Positions 16,069-24,240 of a stretch of 47,234 bases of DNA are shown here, piece after piece. The DNA lies in assembly GCF_045528445.1 (NCBI RefSeq), contig NZ_JBGQQU010000028.1, positions 1 through 47,234 of the forward strand, given 5' to 3'. Source of the DNA: Desemzia sp045528445. GTDB lineage: Bacteria; Bacillota; Bacilli; Lactobacillales; Carnobacteriaceae. Within the stretch, counting starts at the first letter, position 1, and every line of letters starts with the position of its first letter. Made by a program: the position numbers and the translations under genes. Under the pieces are notes generated by a model, which had not been told where the DNA came from, did no database searches, and saw nothing but the letters and a program-made list of their open reading frames with translations.

Positions 16069-18888
16069 GTGAATTATGAAGAGTTGTTAAAAGCTTATAA
16101 TCAATTGAAACAGGAAAATGATGAATTAAAAGAAGAAGTAAGTGTTTTGAAAAATATGCTGAACCATGAAGCTGTTTTAAGTGAAAGCGATGCCACAACT
16201 GGCGAAGTGTGGCATAAAAAAACAGAATCAAAGATATTTGATACCACTACATTCAATAAGTATGCTCCTACCGATAAAAAAATTGAGCTGTATATGACTC
16301 TATTTAGAGGAAGAGATGATGTCTACGCCAAACGTTTTATCCATTCTAAAACAGGTAGACCTGCATATGCTCCTGTTAAGGTCGGATATTGGGATTCTTC
16401 GAATAAAAGTTATGCACCTCTCGATTCTCAAGTGGTCAATAGTCATCTGAGAGGAAATATAATCGCAGGAATATTTCCAATTGGCGTAGATGATAGTTGT
16501 TACTTTTTAGCCATTGATCTAGACAAAAAGGAATGGCAAAAGGATGCTGCTGTTTTAAGAAAAGTAGCAAAAAAATATCAAATACCAGTAAATATCGAAC
16601 GTTCACGTTCAGGGAATGGAGCGCATATTTGGTTTTTCTTTGAAGAAGCGGTACCAGCTAGAAGGGCCAGGAAATTTGGCTCTTTATTGATTACGGACGC
16701 CATGAATGCACATGCTCAAATAGACTTCTCGTCTTATGATCGGTTATTTCCTAATCAGGATACTCTGCCGAAGGGTGGATTTGGTAACCTGATTGCTTTG
16801 CCTTTACAAAAGGAAGCTCGACAGAATGGTAATAGTGTATTTGTTGATGAGGATTTCTTGGAGTATGAAGATCAATGGCAATTTTTAAGCCAAATCAAAA
16901 AAATCTCATTAGAAGAGTTGGCGCATTTTATCGAGATACTTACAAAAGAAACGGATTCTGTGAGTTCTCTTGGCTTATTGTCAAATAGAAAATCAGAGGG
17001 TGCTAAAAATAACGTCAGTTTAACAAAAGAAGATTTTTCTGAAACAGTCAATATGATAAAACTGAATCAACTTTACATCCATAAAAGCGGGGTTTCTCAA
17101 AAAGGGTTAAATCTACTAAAGCGAATGGCTGCTTTTCAAAATCCGGAATTTTATCAAGCACAAGCGATGAGGAAATCAACCTGGAAAATCCCAAGAATTA
17201 TCTCTTGCAGCAACGAGACTGAAGACTATTTGATTTTGCCACGCGGATTACAGGAGCAAGTTGAAGAATTGTTCAAAGAAGCAGCCGTTTCATTTGAAAT
17301 AGATGATCGTTCTTTTGAAGGGAAGGAAACAAGGGTCTCATTTAAAGGGAAATTAAGAGCAGAGCAAGAAGAGGCAGTAGAAAAAATGCTGGCATATCAT
17401 ACCGGTATCCTTTGCGGAACGACTGCGTTTGGTAAAACAATTTCCGCTCTCAATATGATTGCCAGGAAAAAGGTCAATACATTAATCCTTGTCAACAAGA
17501 CAAGTCTGGTTGAGCAATGGCAAGAAAAAATCAATGAATTCCTTGTTTTTGAAAATGATGAAGAGAGCAATGTGGGACAACTAGGTGGTGGAAAAAAGAA
17601 ACTGTCAAACAAGATTGATGTCGCTTTGCTTCAATCGATGTATCGAAAAGGCAAAGTTCATGAAAGCATTTATAACTATGGGATGATCATTGTTGATGAA
17701 TGTCACCATATTTCAGCCTTTAGCTTTGAAAGTGTGTTACAACAAGCAAATGCTAAATATGTTTATGGATTAACCGCAACGCCTACAAGAAAAGATGGAC
17801 ATCAACCGATAGTTTTTATGCAATGTGGCCCTATTCGGTTTCAGGATAACAATAAAAAACAAATGGAAAAAAGACCGTTTGAGCATACTGTTGTAACTCG
17901 ATTTGTTCCATTCGATCCCTTGTTGCAGCAAAATATGGAGTTGCAAGAACTGTATAACGAAGTAGCTGAGTCGCAAGTGCGCAACGAAAAAATTATAAAA
18001 GACATTGTGAACTGCTACAAAGAAGGCCGAAATAGCATTATTTTAACTGAAAGAGTGGCTCATGTAGAGACATTAGAAAAACTACTGAAAAAAGAAATAC
18101 CAGATATTATTGCAATTACAGGTGGAATGAGTAAGAAAGAACGCAGAGAGAAGCTTAAACAAATACGTGAAGTTGAGAAAAATGAGCCTCTAACTATCAT
18201 TTCTACAGGTAGATACATCGGTGAAGGGTTTGATGAACCGAGATTAGATACCTTATTTTTGGCTATGCCTATTTCTTGGAAAGGAAGAGTTCAACAGTAT
18301 GCTGGCAGACTCCACCGTTTGTACAAAGGTAAGACAGAAGTCAGAATCTATGATTATGCAGACATTCATGTACCAGTTTTGGAAAAAATGTATCAAAAGC
18401 GGTTGCGTAGTTATTCTTCCTTAGGCTATACAGTGAAAATGAATGAGAAGGATGCGGGAGAAAGAAGCATTATTTATAGCAGTGACCAATATGTAGAACA
18501 ATTAAAAGAAGACATGACAAAATCTCAAACTAAAGTAGTGATATCAAGTCCTTCGTTAACCAAACAAGCAGTTACCCAATTTTTGAAAGAAATGATTTCA
18601 GGAGTGGATCAGACGGTTGCGCTTTCAGTGATTACAAGGAATTATGACTCGATAAAAAGCAAAAGCCGCATAAACAACCAAAAAAGTTGCTCTCAACAAT
18701 TGGAACAAAAGGCTATTTCTGTTTCACTTGAAAGTAATTTGTACCACCATTGCGTGATTATTGATTCGAATATTGTGTGGTATGGGAGCATAAATGTGTT
18801 AGGCCAAAATAATAAGGAAAATCTTTTCATCCGTCTTGAAAGTCCAAAAGTTGCTGAAGGGATGGAAGAGGTACTGAATAAAAAGTAA
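16069..18888 (+). CDS. TOTE-type primase-helicase with degraded PLD domain
   Basis: This large (about 939 aa) multidomain protein opens with a coiled-coil (residues 3-35, LLKAYNQLKQENDELKEEVS). An archaeo-eukaryotic primase-like domain of TOTE conflict systems follows (about 65-290), with the acidic pair D150/D152 in YFLAIDLDKK, then SGNGAHIWFFF and GNLIALPLQ. The SF2 helicase (about 415-770) has Walker A TAFGKT (K456), DECHH (D543) and the motif ATPTRKDG. A PLD-like domain (about 800-935) ends in IIDSNIVWYGSIN. Its HKD motif is eroded, reading YHHCVIID where a canonical HxK would be. TOTE proteins are predicted anti-phage or anti-plasmid systems. GTG 16069 is preferred for AGGTGA at 16058-16063; GTG 16060 is also in frame. 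Confidence 0.85.
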   Translation: MNYEELLKAYNQLKQENDELKEEVSVLKNMLNHEAVLSESDATTGEVWHKKTESKIFDTTTFNKYAPTDKKIELYMTLFRGRDDVYAKRFIHSKTGRPAYAPVKVGYWDSSNKSYAPLDSQVVNSHLRGNIIAGIFPIGVDDSCYFLAIDLDKKEWQKDAAVLRKVAKKYQIPVNIERSRSGNGAHIWFFFEEAVPARRARKFGSLLITDAMNAHAQIDFSSYDRLFPNQDTLPKGGFGNLIALPLQKEARQNGNSVFVDEDFLEYEDQWQFLSQIKKISLEELAHFIEILTKETDSVSSLGLLSNRKSEGAKNNVSLTKEDFSETVNMIKLNQLYIHKSGVSQKGLNLLKRMAAFQNPEFYQAQAMRKSTWKIPRIISCSNETEDYLILPRGLQEQVEELFKEAAVSFEIDDRSFEGKETRVSFKGKLRAEQEEAVEKMLAYHTGILCGTTAFGKTISALNMIARKKVNTLILVNKTSLVEQWQEKINEFLVFENDEESNVGQLGGGKKKLSNKIDVALLQSMYRKGKVHESIYNYGMIIVDECHHISAFSFESVLQQANAKYVYGLTATPTRKDGHQPIVFMQCGPIRFQDNNKKQMEKRPFEHTVVTRFVPFDPLLQQNMELQELYNEVAESQVRNEKIIKDIVNCYKEGRNSIILTERVAHVETLEKLLKKEIPDIIAITGGMSKKERREKLKQIREVEKNEPLTIISTGRYIGEGFDEPRLDTLFLAMPISWKGRVQQYAGRLHRLYKGKTEVRIYDYADIHVPVLEKMYQKRLRSYSSLGYTVKMNEKDAGERSIIYSSDQYVEQLKEDMTKSQTKVVISSPSLTKQAVTQFLKEMISGVDQTVALSVITRNYDSIKSKSRINNQKSCSQQLEQKAISVSLESNLYHHCVIIDSNIVWYGSINVLGQNNKENLFIRLESPKVAEGMEEVLNKK

Positions 18889-18935
18889 TGTTTTTATAAA
18901 ATTAGAACTGTAAGATAAGTATGAGGAGGATTAAT

Positions 18936-19176
18936 GTGACTACTAAAACAAAAAGTTTGCAAATCCGTATAGATAGCGAATTAAAAGATGAAGCTGATGA
19001 GCTTTTTAATCAACTAGGTACATCTACTAATGAAGCTATTAAAATATTCCTTAAAATGGCTATTCGTAATAGGACTTGAGTTGAATGAAGAGTTGATTCA
19101 TGATATTTCACAAGAAGGGCTAGTATGGATGAATCCTCAGTGGAAGAATTATGATGGAACAATTGCGGAATGGTAA
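18936..19176 (+). pseudogene. RelB/DinJ-family antitoxin, frameshifted
   Basis: GTG 18936, after GAGGAGGA (18923-18930), starts a 47-codon frame reading as a DinJ-type ribbon-helix-helix protein (SLQIRIDSELKDEADELF, then TSTNEAIKIFLKMAIRN). It stops at 19077. The expected continuation is found in another frame from 19078 (ELNEELIHDI, then WMNPQWKNYDGTIAEW) and ends at 19174-19176. A small deletion at the GLPFE-type junction near 19075 therefore broke the gene. No RelE/YafQ toxin gene follows. It may be a relic of a toxin-antitoxin pair, or a truncated but still DNA-binding 47-aa peptide. Confidence 0.8.
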
Positions 19177-19221
19177 AAATTGGTGGTGCTAACAAGCTTT
19201 TAAAATTATCATAATAGAAAA

Positions 19222-19270
19222 TAAGAATCCTTAGCTTCCAAAATCTGGAGATTAAGAATTCTTATTTTTT
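19222..19270. terminator. Bidirectional terminator
   Basis: TAAGAATCCTTAGCTTCCA pairs with TGGAGATTAAGAATTCTTA with few mismatches, then TTTTTT. It separates the antitoxin pseudogene from the convergent minus-strand gene. Confidence 0.8.
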
Positions 19271-19321
19271 GTTGTCACCTTCTTATTTTTTTGAAATTTA
19301 AACTGTGCATAGTAAGCATTA

Positions 19322-19792
19322 TTAATACCAATCAAACTCTTCTTTAATCTTCAAATCTAAATCGATATTTCTCTTCTGGCATTCATCTAAAAAATCATTT
19401 TTTTTTGAAAAAGAATCAACCTTCTGTGTTTCTTTATCTACAATAAAATATTGGTATTCTTTAAAAAAGAGACTATCATTATTTTTAGTAATCGATTGAA
19501 CAATAATATAGTTATCGTTATAATTTAATTTTTCTACATGTTCAATTAAAGTTATTGGGTTTTCTCTTTCTTCAACAAACCACAAATATGAAGTCGTGGC
19601 ACTAGTTGTAACAATATGATAATGATTATCAATTTTTATTGTATGTCCAGCTGCACTTGCAGTTGGAGATCGATATATGCTATCTGGTGGAAAAAATCGT
19701 GGTGAAACCCATTTAAATCCAAGAAATAGAATTATACTTCCACTAACAATAGTTAGAATAGTACCTACGATAATTAGTTTTTTTTTCATCAC
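19322..19792 (-). CDS. Membrane-anchored protein of unknown function
   Basis: The 156-aa product has a basic start (MMKKK) and one hydrophobic segment (about 6-27), then a mainly polar, probably extracytoplasmic domain rich in aromatic and acidic residues. No lipobox Cys follows the hydrophobic segment, so it is likely an N-terminally anchored protein. AGGAG lies about 8 nt before GTG 19792, and ATG 19789 is equally possible. Its neighbours are a dead antitoxin and an IS remnant, so the locus looks like a site of gene gain and loss. I do not recognise a family. Confidence 0.6.
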   Translation of the reverse strand: MMKKKLIIVGTILTIVSGSIILFLGFKWVSPRFFPPDSIYRSPTASAAGHTIKIDNHYHIVTTSATTSYLWFVEERENPITLIEHVEKLNYNDNYIIVQSITKNNDSLFFKEYQYFIVDKETQKVDSFSKKNDFLDECQKRNIDLDLKIKEEFDWY

Positions 19793-19862
19793 AATTCACT
19801 CCTAAATCAATTTTAACCCAATTACATTGTGTATGATATAGAAATATTAAACGGTTTAATTA

Positions 19863-20177
19863 GGGTGTGTCTTAAAACTTTTTTATAAGTTAAATAATGG
19901 CTATATAGATAAAAGCTAAATAGAACTTGGGCAATTTATCATAAGGTGCAGCAATATATAGGAATTGCTTTAGTTTATTGAAAAAGAACTGATTGACATA
20001 AGAGCAAATGCTAAAGAACCGTATGAGCACGGTTATCGCACCGCTTTCCGCAATCCATAAAATAGTATTGGACATCGGCCGATTACTTTTAGGCGTGCCA
20101 GTACGGTATTTAGGAAACGAGTCTTTGATGTGGTTCCATTGCTCATCGCTCATTTCATCACGTTCAATACTCATCAT
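19863..20177 (-). pseudogene. IS5-type transposase remnant, internally deleted
   Basis: On the minus strand AAGGAGG precedes ATG 20177, and the first about 48 codons match the N-terminus of IS5-family transposases (DEMSDEQWNHIKDSFPK, then SNTILWIAESGA). The frame then joins sequence resembling the transposase C-terminus (DKLPKFYLAFIYIAII, stop at 19890). Roughly two thirds of the gene is missing. GGGTGTGTCTTAAAACTT at 19863-19880 looks like one terminal inverted repeat. No matching repeat is found on the other side, so the element cannot move by itself. Confidence 0.75.
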
Positions 20178-20295
20178 GATCCCTCCTTTTTTATTATAGT
20201 AAAATTCAGAATAATAATCAGTTTTTTTTTGTTTACTTAGAGAATATTTAAATATAATTTGATATACCAAATTATTAAATATGGATACATTTGTA

Positions 20296-20324
20296 TTGAC
20301 AATAAATATAAAAACGCTTACAAT
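20296..20324 (+). promoter_or_regulatory. Promoter of the GH1-EIIC operon
   Basis: TTGACA (20296-20301), a 17-bp spacer and TACAAT (20319-20324). A cre-like site lies within the spacer and -10 region. Confidence 0.8.
20309..20322 (-). promoter_or_regulatory. cre-like site
   Basis: On the minus strand TGTAAGCGTTTTTA matches the CcpA consensus except for T in place of the late C. It overlaps the promoter core, so binding should block initiation at the phospho-beta-glucosidase/EIIC operon. Confidence 0.6.
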
Positions 20325-20352
20325 AAACGCATAAAACAGAGGAGGTATTTGC

Positions 20353-21732
20353 ATGGGCAAGAAACTGAGAGACGATTTTTTATGGGGTAATTCGGTGTCG
20401 AGTATGCAGACTGAAGGAGCTTGGAATGAAGGCGGGAAAGGAAAATCCGTATACGATATACGTGAAGCTTCGGAATTTGCTTCTGACTGGAAGGTGGCAA
20501 CAGACAGCTACCACCGTTACGAAGAAGACTTCGATTGGATGAACGAGTTGGGCATGAACTGCTACCGATTCCAGATTTCTTGGTCGCGTGTGTTTCCCAA
20601 TGGGGATGGCGAAATCAATGAAGAGGGTGTAGCCTTTTATGAACGCTTTATTGATACATTGCTCGAAAGAGGCATCGAGCCAATGATTTGCTTGTACCAT
20701 TTTGATATGCCGCTGCATTTAGCAGAAACTTATAATGGATTCTTATCTCGTGAAGTTGTAGATGCATTTGTCCGTTATGGGAAAGCTATGGTAGACCGTT
20801 TTAAAGGAAAAGTGAAATACTGGATCACCTTTAATGAACAAAATATTTTTGGTTTTTCTGGTGCTTTTCATATCAGCGGAGTAATGACAGGGGAGAATAC
20901 TGAAAAAGAGTTGTATCAGTTGCAACACAATACAATGATGGCACATGCGGAGATAGCCAATTACATTCACGAAACAGCTCCAGGTTGTGAAATCGGCGGA
21001 ATGGTCGCTTACTCAAAAATTTATCCGGCTACACCTAAACCCGAGGATGTCTTCGCGGCTCAAAAGTTGGATGATTTCTTCAATCAATTTTTCTTAGAAG
21101 TCTTTACTTATGGCAAATACCCTGCCTTTATGACGACGTATCTAGAAAATCATGACTTAACTCCTGAAATGAGAGAAGATGACTTGGAAGTACTAGCGAA
21201 GTTGACAAGTGACTGGTTGTCATTCAGTTACTACGCCAGCCATGTGGTCAGTGCAGAAAACATCATGGAGACAACACCTGTTTACCGTTATTTGGAAGTA
21301 GGGAAAATAGCGAACGCGTATTTAGAAGCTACAGAATGGGATTGGCAAATCGATCCGCTTGGTTTCCGTTCGATATTACTGGATATGCATAGCCGCTATC
21401 ATTTGCCCATATTCCCAATTGAAAATGGGATCGGTGTAATCGAAGAGTTGCCTGAAGAAGGACTTATCCAAGATGATTACCGAATTTCTTACCACAGAGA
21501 CCATCTTCAAGCAATGAAAGATGCTATTTTCTTAGACGGTGTCGATTGTATTGGTTACCTAGGTTGGGGCTTAATCGATATTTTAAGTTCGCAAGGCGAT
21601 ATGCGCAAACGCTATGGTGTGGTTTATGTCAATCGTGAGAATCACGACTTGAAAGACTTAAAACGGGTTCCGAAGAAAAGTTTTGCTTGGCTTCAACAAG
21701 TGATTCAAAGCAATGGCGAAAACTTAGGCTAG
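20353..21732 (+). CDS. GH1 6-phospho-beta-glucosidase
   Basis: This 459-aa family 1 hydrolase has acid/base E162 in TFNEQN (NEQ instead of NEP, common in phospho-beta-glucosidases), nucleophile E357 in PIENGIG, and the phosphate-binding motif SSQGDMRKRYG with its Ser, Lys and Tyr. The residue after the first Ser is Ser rather than Trp, which points to a gluco-configured substrate such as cellobiose-6-phosphate or a phosphorylated aryl-beta-glucoside. GAGGAGG lies 7 nt before the ATG. It is 22 bp upstream of a cellobiose-type EIIC in one operon, under a promoter with a cre-like site; the GntR regulator downstream is its likely specific regulator. Confidence 0.92.
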   Translation: MGKKLRDDFLWGNSVSSMQTEGAWNEGGKGKSVYDIREASEFASDWKVATDSYHRYEEDFDWMNELGMNCYRFQISWSRVFPNGDGEINEEGVAFYERFIDTLLERGIEPMICLYHFDMPLHLAETYNGFLSREVVDAFVRYGKAMVDRFKGKVKYWITFNEQNIFGFSGAFHISGVMTGENTEKELYQLQHNTMMAHAEIANYIHETAPGCEIGGMVAYSKIYPATPKPEDVFAAQKLDDFFNQFFLEVFTYGKYPAFMTTYLENHDLTPEMREDDLEVLAKLTSDWLSFSYYASHVVSAENIMETTPVYRYLEVGKIANAYLEATEWDWQIDPLGFRSILLDMHSRYHLPIFPIENGIGVIEELPEEGLIQDDYRISYHRDHLQAMKDAIFLDGVDCIGYLGWGLIDILSSQGDMRKRYGVVYVNRENHDLKDLKRVPKKSFAWLQQVIQSNGENLG

Positions 21733-21754
21733 AGACTGAAATGGAGGAAGATCG

Positions 21755-23071
21755 ATGGCTCAAACTACAAAAAAAGGTTCGAACTTTTTAGATAAATTTG
21801 CTGAATTTGCTGCAAAATTAGGAAACCAAGTTCATTTACGCTCATTGCGCGACGCTTTTGCTGTATTGATGCCGCTATTCATTTTAGCTGGGGTAGCAGT
21901 TCTAATAAATAATGTTGTATTTCCTTGGGTTTTTGAAGGAAGTACCTTGGAAAGTGCACAGATTTGGGGAACGGTTATTATTAATGGAACGTTGAATATT
22001 GCTGGGTTACTGATTGCGCCCATGATCGGGTACAACTTATCTGTGAACAAAGGCTTTATGAACCCTATTGCTTCAGCCGCAGTTGGGATTGCTTCTCTGG
22101 TTATCATGATGCCTGTAAATCTTTTCGTCACACCTGTCGGATCAGAAGAACAAATACTCACTTCAGGTGTCATGACTTATGGAAACCTAGGTACGACTGG
22201 GATGTTTGCGGGAATTATTATTGGTTTAGTCGCCACAGAGTTGTTTATAAGATTGTCCAATATTAAAAGATTGCAGATCAATCTAGGTGAAAATGTGCCG
22301 CCTCAAGTAGGAAAATCGTTTAGTACTATGATTCCTGTTATTTTAGTGCTTTCGTTGTTTGGTATCGTGGCATTGGTTTTACATGTATTCTTTGACACTG
22401 ACCTGATCAACTTGATCTCAGTAGCTATTCAAGAACCATTGAGAGCTGTTAACACGAGCTTGTTGGGGACATTGTTGATTTACAGCACTGGAAATTTCTT
22501 GTTTACCTTGGGGATTCACCAAAGCGTAATCAACGGAACCCTGCTAGATCCCTTACTGCTGACAAATATGAATGAAAACACGTTAGCTTTCGCAAATGGA
22601 GAAGAAATTCCAAATATCATGACTAGCGCCTTTGTTCCTACATTTGGAATGATCGGAGGGACAGGGAGTACACTCTGCCTGCTGATCGCTATTTTCATCT
22701 TTAGTAAGCAAAAAGCCCCTAAAGATTTGGGTAAACTAGCGCTGGCGCCTGGGGTGTTCAATATTAATGAACCTGTCATTTTCGGTTATCCGATCGTCTT
22801 TAATTTGCCGATGATGATTCCTTTCGTATTGCAGCCGGCTATTGGGATTGTGATTGGTTATTTCGCGACATCTTGGGGATGGATGAATTATACAGTGGCC
22901 AATATTCCTTGGACGACACCGCCTCTTCTGAGTGCTTTTCTGGCAACTGCGGGAGATTGGCGAGCCATTGTGGTACAACTTATTATTATCGTAATAGGAG
23001 TAGCGTTGTATTTGCCATTTATGAAAATCAGTGAACGTTCCGCACAGATTGCTGCAGAGAAAAATACCTGA
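21755..23071 (+). CDS. PTS EIIC, lactose/cellobiose family (CelB-like)
   Basis: The 438-aa permease subunit has about ten hydrophobic segments and the family block PGVFNINEPVIFGYPIVFN near residue 330, with GIHQSVINGTL near 250. This type of EIIC works with separate EIIA and EIIB proteins, neither of which is encoded here, so they must be supplied in trans. ATGGAGGAAG precedes the ATG at 21755. Co-transcription with the phospho-beta-glucosidase indicates uptake of cellobiose or related beta-glucosides. It ends in a terminator. Confidence 0.92.
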   Translation: MAQTTKKGSNFLDKFAEFAAKLGNQVHLRSLRDAFAVLMPLFILAGVAVLINNVVFPWVFEGSTLESAQIWGTVIINGTLNIAGLLIAPMIGYNLSVNKGFMNPIASAAVGIASLVIMMPVNLFVTPVGSEEQILTSGVMTYGNLGTTGMFAGIIIGLVATELFIRLSNIKRLQINLGENVPPQVGKSFSTMIPVILVLSLFGIVALVLHVFFDTDLINLISVAIQEPLRAVNTSLLGTLLIYSTGNFLFTLGIHQSVINGTLLDPLLLTNMNENTLAFANGEEIPNIMTSAFVPTFGMIGGTGSTLCLLIAIFIFSKQKAPKDLGKLALAPGVFNINEPVIFGYPIVFNLPMMIPFVLQPAIGIVIGYFATSWGWMNYTVANIPWTTPPLLSAFLATAGDWRAIVVQLIIIVIGVALYLPFMKISERSAQIAAEKNT

Positions 23072-23096
23072 TTTTTTGACAAATTGAATAAAAGAC

Positions 23097-23128
23097 AAAA
23101 AGGCTGTGACTCGTCTCTCAGTCTTTTT
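23097..23128 (+). terminator. Rho-independent terminator
   Basis: AAAAAGGCTG (23097-23106) pairs with CAGTCTTTTT (23119-23128) with one G-T wobble over a 12-nt loop, ending in a T-run. Confidence 0.75.
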
Positions 23129-23264
23129 ATCTATAACATCTAGTTTTACTGGTTCTTCAACTTTTTATGTTGGCGAATAAAAACGAACTGCCTCTTAATT
23201 CTAAACCTTATAGAAACTTCTGCAGGAGTATGGGATACGTGTAGAGTCATGAGACTTAACCATG

Positions 23265-23405
23265 ATGAGAAAGAATTGACGTTTGATCATCAATGATGTG
23301 TTCTGAATGATGAAGTTAGGAGCTTTATCATCAATAAGCCAGCCTGAACAATGAAACTAGGGTATTAACATCAATTAATCCGTCTGAATGATGAAGAACA
23401 GTTTT
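23265..23405. repeat. 40-41-bp phased hairpin repeats (array 3)
   Basis: CATCAA occurs at 23288, 23329 and 23369, spaced 41 and 40 bp. Between them are ATGATGA-type half-sites (ATGATGAG, ATGATGAA, CAATGAAA, ATGATGAA) that can pair with the next TCATCAAT. Units are about 60% alike by eye. The set occupies the gap between the EIIC terminator and the GntR gene. The same family, in inverted orientation, is found at 34040-34200. Confidence 0.7.
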
Positions 23406-23460
23406 ACTTTTGTGAGGTGTTTCGTATAATTTAAATAGCAGATAAAGAGGAGATAGAACC

Positions 23461-24183
23461 ATGCATAAATACGAACAGGTTGCTCAAGCGATACGAGATA
23501 GGATCCAAAATGGGACATACACACTAAAGAGTGCTTTGCCCGATCAAATGCAGTTGTGTAAAGAATTTGGGGCGAGCCGGATAACGATTAAGCGCGCCTT
23601 GAACTTGTTGATTGAGGAAGGTTATCTTTACAGCAGACAAGGCTCTGGGACCTACGTAATGAAAAATGCACTTGCTAAGAATGAGCTGGATTCCCGGTTT
23701 GATGTGTACACGGGCTTAACAGACCAACTTTCTGACCAAATCGTTACAAGTAAAGTGATTCAATTTGTCATTCGCAATCCTGCAGAAGATGAAGCAGACA
23801 AATTGTTGTTGACGGAAGAAGATTTCATTTATGATATTCAGCGGGTGCGATACGTAGACGGTGAAGAGTACTTGATCGAACACACTCTCATGCCTGTGGA
23901 AGTTATTCCGGATGTGACGAAGAAAGTCCTTGCCGGTTCGATTTATAGTTACATTCAACATACGCTGGGATTGAAGATAGGTGGATTGAACAGACGTATA
24001 ACGGCTGAAAGACCGGATGAATTGGATCAAGAGTACCTATTTTGTACAAAGGAAGATCCTGTTTTACAGGTGGAACAAGTGGTTCATTTGATAGATGGAA
24101 CGCCTTTTGAATATTCAAGGACCCGGCATCGTTTCGACAAAGGCGGGGTCAATGTCGTAAAAAATTATGGTGAGCATAGTTGA
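23461..24183 (+). CDS. GntR-family regulator with UTRA ligand domain
   Basis: This 240-aa HutC-type GntR regulator has a winged HTH (about 1-70, with LCKEFGASRITIKRALNLLIEEG and RQGSGTYV) and a UTRA sensor domain (about 90-232). UTRA members bind phosphosugars or related metabolites and usually control an adjacent sugar operon, here most likely the phospho-beta-glucosidase and EIIC genes directly upstream. GAGGAG lies 7 nt before the ATG. A convergent terminator follows. The family is certain; the target is inferred from position. Confidence 0.92.
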   Translation: MHKYEQVAQAIRDRIQNGTYTLKSALPDQMQLCKEFGASRITIKRALNLLIEEGYLYSRQGSGTYVMKNALAKNELDSRFDVYTGLTDQLSDQIVTSKVIQFVIRNPAEDEADKLLLTEEDFIYDIQRVRYVDGEEYLIEHTLMPVEVIPDVTKKVLAGSIYSYIQHTLGLKIGGLNRRITAERPDELDQEYLFCTKEDPVLQVEQVVHLIDGTPFEYSRTRHRFDKGGVNVVKNYGEHS

Positions 24184-24192
24184 AGATAAAAA

Positions 24193-24240
24193 ATTGCCGC
24201 TCGGTACTTATTCATTTAGGTAGCGGGCGGCAGTTTTTTT
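24193..24240. terminator. Terminator between convergent gntR and lysR
   Basis: TTGCCGCTCGGTAC pairs with GTAGCGGGCGGCAG (wobbles only) followed by TTTTTTT. The A-rich left side could serve the minus strand as well. Confidence 0.85.

Noticed and set aside
15848..16231. 127-codon minus-strand open frame across the rloA/TOTE intergenic region
   Set aside because: It overlaps the start of the helicase gene and the region with dyads, has no clear ribosome-binding site and an implausible composition.
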